A stretch of 64,000 nt of DNA from Dromiciops gliroides. Taxonomy: Eukaryota; Chordata; Mammalia; Microbiotheria; Microbiotheriidae. Where the stretch lies: contig NC_057862.1 in the NCBI RefSeq assembly GCF_019393635.1, forward strand, positions 416,189,669-416,253,668, read 5' to 3'. Numbering within the stretch: position 1 is the first letter of the stretch; every line of letters starts with the position of its first letter. Of the stretch, positions 42,815 through 54,129 are shown piece after piece. A program made the translations under genes and the position numbers. Below the pieces are notes generated by a model. The model had not been told where the DNA came from, searched no databases, and saw nothing but the letters and a program-made list of their open reading frames with translations.

Positions 42815-42912
42815 GTTTAATAATAATAATAATATCTAGCATTTATATAGCACTTTAAAGTTTGCAAAGCACTTTACATATATTATCTCATTTGATCCTT
42901 CTCCATTAACTC
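42815..42912 (-). repeat. MIR 3' tail
   Basis: AATAATAATATCTAGCATTT, TATAGCACTTTAAAGTTTGC and TATTATCTCATTTGATCC. Confidence 0.7.
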
Positions 42913-44760
42913 TGCTTAGGTTAGCTAGTTAACACCCCGTCCTTCCATAGGTATATATACTCAGACCCAGAACAAGTATCAATGAATAGGACACAGACAC
43001 TGCAGTTCTATCTGTGAAAATAACCTGAAGCACTCCTGCGGAGTCCATGCATAGCCTAAAGAGGTTTTAGTCTTGTTTTAAGTGTGTCCCTGGCAAACTT
43101 TGTCCAGCTGCAGTGCAGACTAGGGCACAGCTATATGGAAGGACAAAGTAATCCCTAATACAGAATAAAAAGAAGTCTTGTTTCCCTCATATTCCAGGAA
43201 CAGTGTTGAGATGATACCCTATTATACATAAAAGAATGGAATCAAATAATATGTCTTAAATCTTGCTCATAATAACATGTGTTTTGTTGGCCAACTATTA
43301 TAACCAGATAGAATTTTCTATCAATTTCAATGTTCTAAAAAATTCTAAAAATGATTAGATACTTTTTTGTTTTATAGCTCAACCCTTAAACAGATGCTCA
43401 AAGAATAGCTACATAGTGGATAGGTCCTTGCATAAAACATAAACAAATAATTCTTGGCTTTCTTTACTAAAGATCCTTAAGATCTAGCCACTAGAGATCC
43501 CACCACAAAATGAAACCTTTTTTTTCTTTTGAATTGGTCTCATTTTATCTTTCAAATTTTATAAATATGTGTTTGTGGGAGGGGGAAAATAGGATCAGGC
43601 AGTGAGCTGTTGCTGGGGGAAGTGGGAAAGGTCACAATGTGTCTCAGAATTCTATAACTAGCACAGTAGTTGTTAATTGCAGAAGACAGACTTTTAGAAT
43701 TTTCTAGCCAATATGGCAGTTTCAATTTGCATACATAAAACAAAGGGACTGCTAGAGTAAAATTAAAAGTTTCCTAATCACAGCTTCTCATGATTATTTT
43801 TCCACTTGAGAAAATGGATCCCTGGGGAGATTTCCCTTATCTAGAGATACAGAAAATCTAAATGGGTTTTTGACCATAACTGAGGTAGTAGTTGAACTGA
43901 AAGACCCAGGGGAAGACAGTACAGTTCAATGAGTTATAAAGAGTTAAACATAGTTAAAAGCAGACCCAAGTATAGTATAATCACTTAACATAAGAAGACT
44001 AAGAAGAAGCCAAAGGGATGACTTAATCTCAGCCTATGTTCCTGTATTTCCTGAGGCAACCTGGCTGAGGAGAAGAAAGCTTAATAGTCATTTCCTGAAC
44101 TGAGAGGAATTTGGCTGCAAATATGACAGAAAGCTTCAAAAACTATTGGCTGAGAAGCCAGACTGAGAAAACTGAAACAAACTTCAAAGATATCGGATGA
44201 GTGTTAGATGAGAAGAGCTGTAGTATTTTCTGGTGGAGAGAGGAGTACACATCATAGAACCTGCAATAGCTGGAAAATCGAATTACGGGTGACCCTGAAA
44301 CTAGTATCTCAGCTTAAATTTTACCTAGGACACAGCAGGAAGCTAGTCTCCTTTTCTTTGCAGAAGAGAGGCTTAGTAACCACAACACCCTCCTCTCCTA
44401 GTGAATGATGGAGATGGCTAAAAGGACTGGTATTTTTAAAAAGGAGCTATAACCATGGCATCTCAGATAAATCTTGTTTCAGGGTGTTAGACGACTGAAA
44501 ATACCTGGACTTGATGACCAGCTGGAATGGATAACAATGTGTAGTGGAAAGCAGTAGAGAATAATTCTTAGCAAGATTGGGGGAGAGTAGTGCCTGCAGA
44601 GAGCATCATCTGGCAGAGAGCAGTGAAGAACAACATATAGCTGAAAGCAGCCAAGAGCATCATCTATCTGGTAGAGAGCAGATAAGACACAAAAACTGGT
44701 AAGGAGCATCTGAGACAACATCTGGTGGGGACCAACTAAAACACACTAGGCAAGTTTTGA
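42913..44760. other. Long unique region
   Basis: Nearly 1.9 kb without a clear gene or named repeat. From about 44560 to 44730 there is a weak internal repeat of GAGAGCA and ATCATCTGG-like phrases. ORFs at 44208-44408 (+) and 44479-44721 (-) are not recognised. Confidence 0.4.
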
Positions 44761-44764
44761 CAAA

Positions 44765-44830
44765 GCAATGCAATCTATCAATCAAAAAGCACTTATTAAG
44801 CACCACATGCTCCAAGTACTTCAATGCCAT
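44765..44830 (-). repeat. L2 3'-end fragment
   Basis: CTATCAATCAAAAAGCACTT, ATTAAGCACCACATGC and CCAAGTACTTCA. Confidence 0.55.
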
Positions 44831-45005
44831 TTATAGAAGACATCCTCAGGTTTATGGTGTATAGGGTATGAGTTGCCTCTCCATGTATGTTCCCTAGTCA
44901 CATGTATTCCCTATATGTGCATTTTTTATATACAAATGTCATTCATGTCCACAAATGTGGATGTACTATGTATTATTCCTATAAAGGTCGACTCTTCCCA
45001 CTAAG

Positions 45006-45262
45006 GGAGCAGCTAGATGGCGCATTGAATAGAGTGCCAGTCCTGGAGTCAGAAAGACTCATCTCCCTGAGTCCAAATCTGGCCTCAAACTCTTACTAGT
45101 TTTATGACCCTGGACAAACCACTTAACCCCTATTTGCCTCTGTTTCTTCATCTATAAAATGAGCTGGAGAAGGAAATGGCAAACCACTCCAGTATTTTTG
45201 CCAAGAAAACCTCAAATGGGGTCATGAAGAATCAAAAATAATGGAAATGACTGAACAACTTC
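45006..45262 (+). mobile_element. RTE-tailed SINE
   Basis: Full-length: GGAGCAGCTAGATGGCGCAT, TTTATGACCCTGGACAAACC, GAGCTGGAGAAGGAAATGGC, CAAATGGGGTCATGAAGAAT and the end GAAATGACTGAACAAC. Confidence 0.88.
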
Positions 45263-47150
45263 TCACTAAGAGCATATGTATTCCTGGGGGAATGAACTCA
45301 AGAATTATAGAAGGAGAAATAAATATTTTATTCATATTGGTATTTTTAAAATATTTCCTTTTTACTATGAATTCGACAAGTACAATCATTTTGATATACA
45401 AAGAACAAAAAAGAAGATCATATATGAAACTGTGGACTTGTTATATATGGTTTGTTTTTACAGAATCTATATTATATTTAAAGTGGAAGTATAAAAAACT
45501 TGTATACTCTTCTGAATTGCTTTTTTCTTTTCTTTTGTTCAGGGGGAAGAAAGGTGGTTGTTTCTTTTTATTGAAATTTTTGGTTTCACATCACCTTTAA
45601 TTCCCAATATCTACCTCTTTCTTCCCTTTTCCAGAGAGTCATCTCTTATGAAAAAAAATTTTTAAAGAATGGAAAATCCAGTTCGGCAAAATTAACCAAC
45701 ACATTAGCCAAATCCAATATTATATGAATTTACATTGCCATTTAAGATGCCTTTCTTATGAATTAAGCATGATCTACTGCTGACTAGTCAAAGTAAAACA
45801 TCACTGGGGGCTCATGTACTACGGTTCTCAAATAAAATACCTAGAATCTGGAAGTAGCTAACTAGATACACAGAATTGGGATGGGGGGATGTTAGCATGT
45901 ATATATACACTAATGTGTATATAAATATACATATATCTACATGTACACACAAAAACATATACATACAGATATATATTAAGCCAACATTAACTCTTTAGAA
46001 GACTTTGCCGATTGTCTTCAGAAAATCCCCTAAGAAAAATAAAATGAGAAAGAACTACTCTATTGTATCCAGAAATGTGGTATGGCCACAGAAATCCAAA
46101 GTGTAGAGGCTTAGGGAGATGAGGGCTTCCAACCATTTCACCCAAATATTCATGAAATTTAGAATCTTCTTAAGGGAAATAGTGAAGCTTTATTAAAACA
46201 ATAATATGAGTGCTAGTTTAAGACCATTTATCTTCTAAATTAACTACTGAAAACAAATATGCTTTTAGCCTAATGAAGCTTTTGTTATATTTTAAATATA
46301 AAAGGGCAAATATTAGAAATTAATGCTATTTCGCTTCCTTTTTAAAGTAAAAATTGAGACAAAAATGACCACTGCTTGCTTACTTCCTTATTTTGGATAT
46401 ACTAAGGAGATTGCTGTCCATTTACAGGAAGGGAAGAAAGAAATATCTAGGTATGTAACTCTGTTACCTATTAATTGGAAGGTGAAATCAAAAGAGACTC
46501 TCCAAAAACAAGAAATGTCTCAAACTCAGTTAACAAAAAAATCAGAGATAGATATGGGATATGTCAATGGCATGTTAGAATTTATCAAGTAAACTTCTGT
46601 TACATACAAAATAATCCATCCTCATAGTCTAAAGCTCCAGAAAGCTTCAAAAAAACAAGAATTTGGACATAATGCTTGTAATGCAAATCCTAATTTTTGA
46701 ATGTTAGTTGTAATATATTATATCCTTTTTGTCTCTATTTTAAAACAAACCTATCTCCCTTGACATTATTATAACATAGTTGGTGCTCATAATTATCCAC
46801 ACTCTTGGAAGCAGTCCAAGCTTATTTTGCTTGAAGTGTTCATTTATTTTATCCACTAATTTAGACAATGAGCTGTAGATGACAAGTGAATTTTTAAAAA
46901 ATACATTGGGAGAAAGGTCAGAATTAATATTTTAAAGAATGAAAGAAGACTTATTTCATCCTTATCAGTGTTACTTGAGCCAGGACTAGACTAGTGTCAG
47001 AATTAATTATAAATTAATTTTCATCTCTTAGACTGCCAGGCAAAAGTAATTAGTGAATAGAAGAAAATGAATTGAGAAAAGTAACATGGGCCAGTTCCTA
47101 TTCCCCAGATCAACAGATGAATTTAAAACATTTTAAGAGTTTGATAAAAA
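45263..47150. other. Long unique AT-rich region
   Basis: About 1.9 kb with no named repeat. The 89-residue ORF at 46323-46592 (+) is lysine/glutamine-rich at its C-terminus and unlike any family I know; it is not called as a gene. A run of TATA/CATA at 45900-45975 is low complexity. Confidence 0.4.
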
Positions 47151-47262
47151 GAGTCAATGTCATCTAGTAGATAGAGGACCAGCCTTGGAGTCAAAAAGAC
47201 CTAAGTTCAAATCCTGTCTCTGACACCATGTCCAAATCATTTAATCTCTCAATGCCCCCAAA
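47150..47262 (+). repeat. SINE relic (MIR or tRNA-SINE)
   Basis: CATCTAGTAGATAGAGGACC, GGAGTCAAAAAGACCTAAGT and CAAATCATTTAATCTCTCAA. Confidence 0.6.
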
Positions 47263-47310
47263 CAACTGTCTCAGATTCTGAGTTAGAGATGACTTGCAAA
47301 TCTGCATTTT

Positions 47311-47470
47311 TGGGGCAGCTAGGTGGCACAGTGGATAAAGCACTGGACTTGGATTCAGGAGGACCAGAGTTCAAATGCAGTCTCAGACACTTGACACTTT
47401 ACTAGCTATAGGACCCTGGGCATGTCACTTAACCCTCACTGCCCTGCAAAAAAACAAAAACAAAAACAAA
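47311..47470 (+). mobile_element. WSINE1-type SINE
   Basis: Plus-strand copy with a (CAAAAA)n tail. CTGCATT at 47302-47308 and 47472-47478 is the likely TSD core. Confidence 0.92.
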
Positions 47471-47639
47471 ACTGCATTGGTGGGAGGAGTTTCACACTGA
47501 GAATTCCCAATAATAAATCACAGCTCTGGACCAAAAAAGGAAGGGCTGAGAGATTTTATTTGTAACATAGTCAAACAGAAATGATAAATTCTATAAGAAA
47601 TCTTTCATGATAATATTTCCAGACATCTCCATATGATGC

Positions 47640-47795
47640 TATTATATCCCTTTACTCATGTTCTTTCCAACTCCCATTTATTTGTCTTTTCCCATTAGAA
47701 TATAAGCTCTTTGAGGAAAGAACATCTCAGTTGTATTTGCATTCCCAGCTTTTAGCATAGTGACATGTTGTAAGCACCTATTAAATGCCCTATCT
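47640..47795 (+). repeat. L2 3' end
   Basis: GAATATAAGCTCTTTGAGGA, TTGTATTTGCATTCCCAGC and AGCACCTATTAAATGCC. Confidence 0.7.
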
Positions 47796-47897
47796 ATGGT
47801 CAACAGAGTTGACCCAGCACACTAAATAGGGAAAAGCGCACTCCAAAAATTAAGTTGTGTCAAGAAAACTGACATATTAGTTGCCAAAACAAATGTT

Positions 47898-48044
47898 GAG
47901 GGACCACTAGGTGGCTCAGTGGATAAAGCACCGGCCCTGGATTCAGGAGGACCTGAGTTCAAATCCAGCCTCAGACACTTGACACTTACTAGCTGTGTCA
48001 CCCTGGGCAAGTCACTTAACCCTCATTGCCTCACAAAAAAAAAA
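47898..48044 (+). mobile_element. WSINE1-type SINE
   Basis: Plus-strand copy starting GGGACCACTAGGTGGCTCAG. The TSD is not clear. Confidence 0.9.
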
Positions 48045-48780
48045 GATGTAATGAAAAAAATAAAAATAGAGATACTATGGGTATTGAGAGATGAAATTGA
48101 TAGTTTCATCTCTATTTTTCACTTAAAAGAAGTATCTGAACTGTGACTTCCTGCATCTCTGGATACCTCTGTGTCCCTTTGCATTCAATGATAGGGTGCT
48201 ACAACAGTTTTCCTAGGTCATGGAAGAGTTAGCAGACATATATAAATGATAATTTTTGCCATCCATTTCTCTATGCTTTTGGAGCCTTCCTCTGCTCACC
48301 CAGCAGACAGGGGCCATATTACAAGGGCTTCAATATTTGCTAAACTGTTTTTTTCTAGACAAACTTAATTCAGGTCAAGAGTTGCCTACATGAATCACTC
48401 AAACCTCACAATCTCTAGTCTGGACTATTTGGTTTTACTATTTTTGCTATCTAAAACACATAAACATGATGAGTATTTTCCTTAAAATATATTTTTTTCT
48501 GATGCAATGTCTCATACTGTCTTAATGCTTGATAACCTTTACCTCCAGTAATAGAAATTTTTTTAAAAAGCCTTTTAAAAATTTTGACACTCATCTTAAC
48601 ATATTCAAACAACATTGTGACTGTCACTTTCAGACATAAAGCAGAATATTGCGTCATTACCATTTCCTGGAATGACACTAAATTACAAAGTTATTTAAAA
48701 AAACCCTGCTACATAAATATCAAGTACTTTTAACATTCCTTTATGTAACATTGCAAGTACTTATTAAAACCATAGTAATA
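48045..48780. other. Unique sequence
   Basis: Includes a local inverted phrase ATAGAGATACTATG...GTTTCATCTCTATTTTT (48063-48118). No gene. Confidence 0.4.
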
Positions 48781-48781
48781 T

Positions 48782-48840
48782 AGGATGTCCCAAAAGTCTT
48801 ACTGCAGTTTTAAGCAGCTGCACTAAGATTTTTGCTCACT
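48782..48840. mobile_element. Palindromic mariner-type MITE remnant
   Basis: GATGTCCCAAAAGTCTTACTG is a mariner-like end. CAAAAGTCTTACTGCAG and CTGCACTAAGATTTTTG (48791-48834) form an imperfect hairpin. The related half-copy is at 54070-54120. Confidence 0.5.
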
Positions 48841-48924
48841 CTCTATATTTAGGGCAGTATTTTAGATGATTTAAAAGTAAGCACAGATGTTTCTTCTTTG
48901 ACATCTATCAGTATGTATCAGCTT

Positions 48925-48926
<2 letters not shown>

Positions 48927-48969
<43 letters not shown>
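48927..48969. repeat. (TA)n array
   Basis: About 43 bp. The phrase TATCAGCTTT occurs on both sides (48916-48925 and 48967-48976). Confidence 0.9.
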
Positions 48970-48972
<3 letters not shown>

Positions 48973-49009
48973 CTTTTAACTCCAAAAAGCTCTGGACTTT
49001 TCAAAATGT

Positions 49010-49255
49010 CTGTTTGGTGTCTTGAAAAGAGCATCGAATTTGGAATTGGTCAAGTCTGAGTCCAGAACCTACTTCTAATATTTACTAGGTGTGTGACCAG
49101 GGGCAAATCACTTAACCTTTCAGAGTTTCAGTTTTCTCTTCTACAAAATGGGGATAAAACATTCAGGGCCTAGCTCACAGGGTTGTTAGGATAAAAAGAT
49201 ATAATGTGTGTAAAGTATTTTTTCACATGTCAAAGTACTATGTAAACGCTATCCA
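49010..49255 (+). repeat. MIR-type SINE, nearly full length
   Basis: TAGGTGTGTGACCAGGGGCA, TCTTCTACAAAATGGGGATA and CACAGGGTTGTTAGGATAAA. Confidence 0.85.
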
Positions 49256-50730
49256 CTGTTATTAAATGTATGATGACAAAATGGTTTATGTTACATTTTG
49301 AGTTTTTAAAAGTGTCTATAGTGTAACCACCATAAATCCTAAACATCAAACATAAGCAATATTAGCAGTGTTAAAGTCAGACAGAAACACCCAAACCAGC
49401 TTTTATTCATCAAAAGCTGCAAACATTCATTTTGCACACTATTCTTTATTCAGAGTGCCTGCTAAAGCTATATAAATTCCTGTCAATGACCCATTCAGAA
49501 AACAATTAGTAGAACTGCTGGCTTGTTTTAGACTATGTGTCTTGTGTAAAGACACACCATTGAGCTAGAGTTCAGGTACCTAGATAGACCCCTGAGAATG
49601 TGGTACCCGTGGCAGGAGTGTGTACCATGTGTGGCATGCATTAGACCTGCACCCTACCTCCCTGCTCAGGGAACTTGGTTGCTCTCCCGCTGTCCAAGGT
49701 CCTGACGAGAATAATCCCCTCGGTATTTCAGTCTACTCTGAGCAGGAACATGGCAGAGCATCAGCTTCTGGGCATAATGACCATGGACCTCTGGATCCAG
49801 GGTGTGAGTGGGGTTAAAGGACTACAAGTATATAGGAGAGTTGAGGGGAGAGGGTAGGTTGTGCACAGTTGTCACAGTCCAGCAGCTTCAGGTGCCTGGG
49901 AAATGTATGTACTCCTGCACTGTACAAAAGGAAGAGGGAGTTTCTCCCCAGCCATCTAGGTGGGGAACTTAGTCTGGGCCCTTGGCAACCCAGCAGCAAA
50001 TCATCCAATAGCGGGCACCCATGCCTGCCCTGTTCAACAACAGCAGGGAATGGGTAATGTAGACTAGGGTCTACCAATGTGGAGAAGGCGGGGCGTGGGG
50101 CGGGGTTCTTCCACATAGTCACCACCTCTTTTTCCTTCTTTCCCTCCTCTTTTCCTGGACTGAATGATCCCAGTTACCCAAAGTAGAAGGCGCATGAATG
50201 TCAGTAGTGTGTTAGCCTTTGCAAAGCAGGGTGGAGAAAAGGCAGGGTGAGAAGGAAGGCAGGTAGCTTTAAAAACATAAAATAAGTGGGAAGAAATATC
50301 TCCAGGATGCATCTCCTAAACTAGGCGTCTCTGTCATATTAAGAAGCCTTATTGTTCTGCTGCCCAAGCCACTTCCAGGTCCACATAAAGGAGGTGCAGG
50401 GGGGAGGTGCTAGAAATGGGGAGAGGAGGGAACTTTGTGTGATTGCAGCACTGTCTTTAGTGAATTGCAACATTCACCCTTAGATCTTTGATTAAATTAA
50501 GGGAAATCACAATGAGCAGCTGGCAGTCACAAAAGAAGATGATGAGTTTTTAATCAGATCTGTGGAAGTGTTTCTCCTTTAATTCCTGCAATAAATGCCC
50601 AAGGCATCATATAGACTCATTGATCCCATTTCACCCATTACACCCAGAAGTCCGCAATTATTTAACTTCAAATGAAGGTTTAGTTGACTGAATCAGAAGG
50701 CCAAGATGTCAATGTCACCATTGTCACTGG
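49256..50730. other. Repeat-poor region
   Basis: About 1.5 kb with no named repeat. 49600-50110 is less AT-rich and contains GGGGCGTGGGGCGGGG (GC-box-like) near 50092-50107. 50450-50720 is evenly composed, with GATTGCAGCACTGTC and CTTTGATTAAATTAAGG. ORFs here overlap each other on both strands and match nothing known. It is the best candidate in the window for a conserved regulatory element. Confidence 0.4.
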
Positions 50731-50900
50731 TTCTCCAGTCACAATACCTAAGTCTACAACCTGGGCTTTGTTGCTTACTATCTAAATAACCTTGGGTTAA
50801 TCATGTAACGTTGCTGGGCTTCAGTTTCTTCATTTGTAAAACAAAGAGGTTGGACTAGATGGACTCTAGGATCCTTCCACCTATTCTCCTTTTACTCCTC
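50731..50900 (+). repeat. MIR/THER1-type relic
   Basis: CCTTGGGTTAATCATGTAAC, TTCTTCATTTGTAAAACAAA and GAGGTTGGACTAGATGGACT. Confidence 0.75.
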
Positions 50901-51098
50901 TGAGTCTCAGTAAAATAGTAATCACTGTCCTTTTGTATTTATGGAAAGACACGAACAAGAGTCATACAGGATGCAAAAGCATGGATGATCTATTGAGGCA
51001 TCCATAAATTTTCACTAAAATCAAGTGACTGCATATCAATGCAGAAGTTAGTGAATTCATCTAGTTTTTAGTCTGCATCCATGCTTATCCTTTTTCTT

Positions 51099-51257
51099 TG
51101 TTGTTGTTGTTGTTGTTGTTTTGGTGAGGAATTGCAGTTAAGTGACTTGCCCAGGGTCACACAGCTAGTAAATGTCAAGTGTCTGAGGCCGGATTTGAAC
51201 TCAGGTCTCCCTGAATCCAGGGCCAGTGCTCTATCCACTGTGCCACTTAGTTGCCCC
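51099..51257 (-). mobile_element. WSINE1-type SINE with (CAA)n tail
   Basis: Minus-strand copy. Its tail is (TTG)n on the plus strand (51099-51120). TSD weak. Confidence 0.92.
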
Positions 51258-51639
51258 CATTCTCACCTTTTTTCAAGGATTCAGCAGTTCAGAAAAGTGG
51301 TTTACAAACTCTAAGAATAGCACATCATTGGGTGCTAGCCTCCATTCAAAGAAGGATGGCACTGTCCCTTTCCCCAAGGTACTTCCTGTTTTTTAGTGAA
51401 GACAAGATACATTTACAGGAAACAGAGAGGTCACTTGTCTCCACACTAGGATGGTGGAAATGACTTCTAAGTAAAGACATTTACCTGCAAAATTTTTACT
51501 TTTGCAATTCTGGTTCAAGTCTTTAATCCTTGCTTCAACTGAATTAAATCCAAATTTGAAATGAAAAAAATTCCTTTAACACACTCTAAAATACCTGACA
51601 CCTTTTGCATGAATCTACTGAAGGAAAATATTTTCTTGT
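51258..51639. other. Unique sequence
   Basis: No gene or recognised repeat. Confidence 0.4.
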
Positions 51640-51651
51640 AAAGAAGAAGGG

Positions 51652-51795
51652 GGGGCAGCTAGATGGCGCAGTGGTTAAAGCACCAGCCCTGAATTCAGGA
51701 GTACCTGAGTTCAAATCCGGCCTCAGACACTTGACACTTACTAGCTGTGTGACCCTGGGCAAGTCACTTAACCCCCATTGCCTGCAAAAAAAAAA
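51652..51795 (+). mobile_element. WSINE1-type SINE
   Basis: Plus-strand copy with exact TSD AAAGAAGAAGGG at 51640-51651 and 51796-51807. Confidence 0.95.
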
Positions 51796-51851
51796 AAAGA
51801 AGAAGGGAAAAGGACTGGTTAGGGGAAGGGGAAGGGAGGGAGGGAGGAAGC

Positions 51852-51972
51852 TTTTAAGTACTTAAATTGTACAAAGCACTGTGCTAAGTACTGGGGATAC
51901 GACTAGAAAAGACAGTCTCTACTATCAAGGAGCTCATATTCAAATGGAGGAGATTCCACACATGGAAAATTT
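51852..51972 (-). repeat. L2 3'-end fragment
   Basis: CAAAGCACTGTGCTAAGTAC, TGGGGATACGACTAGAAAAG and ATCAAGGAGCTCATATTC. Confidence 0.8.
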
Positions 51973-52048
51973 CAGCTGCAAATCAGATTAAATGTCTCCA
52001 TTGTCCCTAAGGTGCAATAGCAAAGCAGACACTGATATCTCTTATTTA

Positions 52049-52228
52049 ATGCCATTTCCACTGATAAAAATTATATCCATTTCTTCTAATGTTGAACCAC
52101 TCGACAGTACCAGGGACCTTGGTGGCAAGAACTTTCTCTTTTAGGTCTTTAGTAGCTGTTGCTACAGCACCTGCAGGAGCAGTAGACATAAATTGCTTTC
52201 CAGGATGATAGCTAAGGGCTGAAAGCAT
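52049..52228 (-). pseudogene. Cold-shock-domain (YBX1/YBX3-like) retro-fragment
   Basis: The minus frame reads STAPAGAVATATKDLKEKV then LATKVPGTVEWFNIRRNGYN. This parallels the start of the YBX cold-shock domain ([28 protein letters not shown] split across its first beta strands). P for L, E for K and an extra Arg before NGY depart from the invariant core, and the frame ends right after NGYNF. It looks like a 5' piece of a processed YBX transcript. No TSD or poly(A) was found. Confidence 0.55.
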
Positions 52229-52513
52229 TGCTATTCCTAAAGCTCTTGGATTTTAGGGTCCTGGGCTGTCTCCTTTGTGGTCTGAGGGGAAGTGGTGGTG
52301 GTTTGACTTTCCTGATACATGCTCCCTCCTGTTTCTCCCTCAGAACGCCTTGATGCTTTGGCTAAACTTGACAATAACCTGTCATCTCTTAAACAGAATA
52401 GTTCCATGGAAAATTTGGGTTAGAGATATTATTTTTATTAATAGTAATTCTTATTTTATTATTAAATTCTAATTCTAAATTTTTAATTACTTCTAATTCT
52501 AATTTTTATTATA
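52229..52513. other. Unique sequence
   Basis: AT-rich towards 52500. No gene or recognised repeat. Confidence 0.4.
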
Positions 52514-52526
52514 AATAAAATCTAAG

Positions 52527-52758
52527 ACAGCTAGTTGGTGCAGTGTATAAAACACCAGCCCTGGAGTCAGGAAGACCTGAGTTCAAATTCAGCCCCAGAC
52601 TGTGTGACCCTGGACAAGTCATTGAACCCTGTTTGCCTCAGTTTCCTCATCTGTAAAATCAGCTGTAGGAGGAAATGACAAACCTCTCCAGTATCTTTGC
52701 CAAGAAAACCCCAAATGGGGTCATGAAGATTCAAACACAACTGAAACAACTAAACAAC
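52527..52758 (+). mobile_element. RTE-tailed SINE
   Basis: Full-length except a small core deletion. Exact TSD AATAAAATCTAAG at 52514-52526 and 52759-52771. Confidence 0.94.
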
Positions 52759-53036
52759 AATAAAATCTAAGCAATCATCATATTGTTACATAGAATGTAT
52801 AATTACAGTGTATAAGTCACAGAAGAATGAATTACAATAAGACTTTTAAACACTAGAATTATAGCTTCAGTGACACCCAAGTGTTAGAGGGGCAATTACT
52901 ATTTGTTTTGAGACAGTTCTCTAGCATAAAGGAGTCCCTCCTTGTAGGATGCATGGCCTCCCCTATTGACCCTTGCTTTCTACAACTGGATTCACAGCCT
53001 CATACTTCCCCAGTGCAGGTGCGGCTCTCAATAGTT

Positions 53037-53766
53037 TGTCCTCGTCCGGGTACATACTTTTTGTCTAAGGGAACCCTCTCTGGGTTCAGGTGCTGAGAAT
53101 AACATGTAAGACAATAGGAGTCAGTTCGGTACAAATTTTTATTGCAAGAAATAGGAAAGAGAGGAAAGGGGAAAGAGGAAAAGAGGACCCAGCATACGAC
53201 TCAGACATACATATTAACAGACTATAACTCATGTGAGGGCAGCACTGAATTGGGAGTAACAGAAACATAGTCCATTCAGCAGAAAGGGGATACTCCAGCG
53301 GGAAGAGGTACTCTTGCTAGAGGGGAGAGTGTGCTTCTGGTAAACAGTCAGTGCTTGTAGTGTAGGGGAGGGTGTGTTCCATCAGGAAGGTGTGCTTCTG
53401 CTGGAGGGGAGGGTGCTCCAAAGTACTCTTCTGAAAGTGAAGTTCTTATACTATGATTGTAGATGACCTCCCTGGAGTGGGCAGAATTGCTATTATGGGT
53501 CAAAGAAAAACAAGTTGGTGGTAGACAAAATATTATGTGGGGCACACAGCTGTACCAACCTTTGAAAAGTGTTGTCAGCATTTTTCCATGAGTATGTTCT
53601 ATAAGTTTACAGCCTCCCTTAAGAGGAGGCTGTCATCATGGCCTCAAAACCATTAGGTCTAATCTTATAACAATTGCTTCTATGCAGAGATTCTATAAGC
53701 TATAGCCTCCCTTAAGAGGTAACTGTCATGATGGTCTTAGGACGAGCAGGAATAATCTTATAACAC
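53037..53766 (-). mobile_element. LTR of an endogenous retrovirus
   Basis: On the minus strand: a U3 with two tandem units of about 94 bp (53597-53690 and 53691-53766), each with an imperfect CCTCTTAAGGGAGG palindrome; a U3/R region; then GCAATAAAAATTTGTACC as the polyadenylation signal (about 53137) and a U5-like end. About 730 bp; outer borders are approximate. No internal coding sequence was recognised, so it is probably a solo LTR. Family unnamed. Confidence 0.6.
53597..53766. repeat. 94-bp tandem duplication in LTR U3
   Basis: TTCTATAAG starts units at 53597 and 53691, and AATCTTATAACA closes both. The two units differ at scattered sites. Confidence 0.8.
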
Positions 53767-53976
53767 TGTTAAAAAGCTCAAGTATAGTTTTTCTAAAACA
53801 TTGAAACTTCTTTCAAAGGTTGAAGGAAAATTCTTTACTATCATAGCCTTTAAGAGGAGGACAAATTAAGGTTCTCACTTTAAAGATCCTTTGATGAATG
53901 TATTTTTCAAGTGTATCTGATTTTGCAGTGAAAAAACTCTTGAAAATTTGTACCTATCTTTTATGTGCATGCATAT

Positions 53977-53981
53977 ATACA

Positions 53982-54061
<80 letters not shown>
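53977..54061. repeat. Compound (TA)n(GA)n microsatellite
   Basis: About 40 bp of TA repeat followed by about 45 bp of GA repeat. Confidence 0.97.
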
Positions 54062-54063
<2 letters not shown>

Positions 54064-54067
54064 TGCA

Positions 54068-54121
54068 TACAGGGTTTTTCCAAAAAACTTAGTGCAGTTT
54101 TAATCTATTAAAGCTTAAAAT
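54068..54121. mobile_element. Mariner-type MITE half
   Basis: TACAGGGTTTTTCCAAAAAAC, TTAGTGCAGTTTTAATC and ATTAAAGCTTAAAAT are the left half of the palindromic element type seen at 48782. A TA dinucleotide precedes CAGGG, as mariner TSDs require. Confidence 0.5.
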
Positions 54122-54129
54122 ATATGCCT

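Noticed and set aside
46323-46592. 89-residue plus-strand ORF in unique DNA
   Set aside because: No recognisable motif, AT-driven composition, and length within chance expectation for 64 kb.
50088-50107. GC-box promoter
   Set aside because: One GC-rich 20-mer without a CpG island, TATA element or downstream gene is not enough.
53037-53060. Retroviral primer-binding site (CTCGTCCGGG resembles a tRNA-Pro type PBS)
   Set aside because: It lies on the opposite strand to the polyadenylation signal of the LTR, so orientation does not fit.
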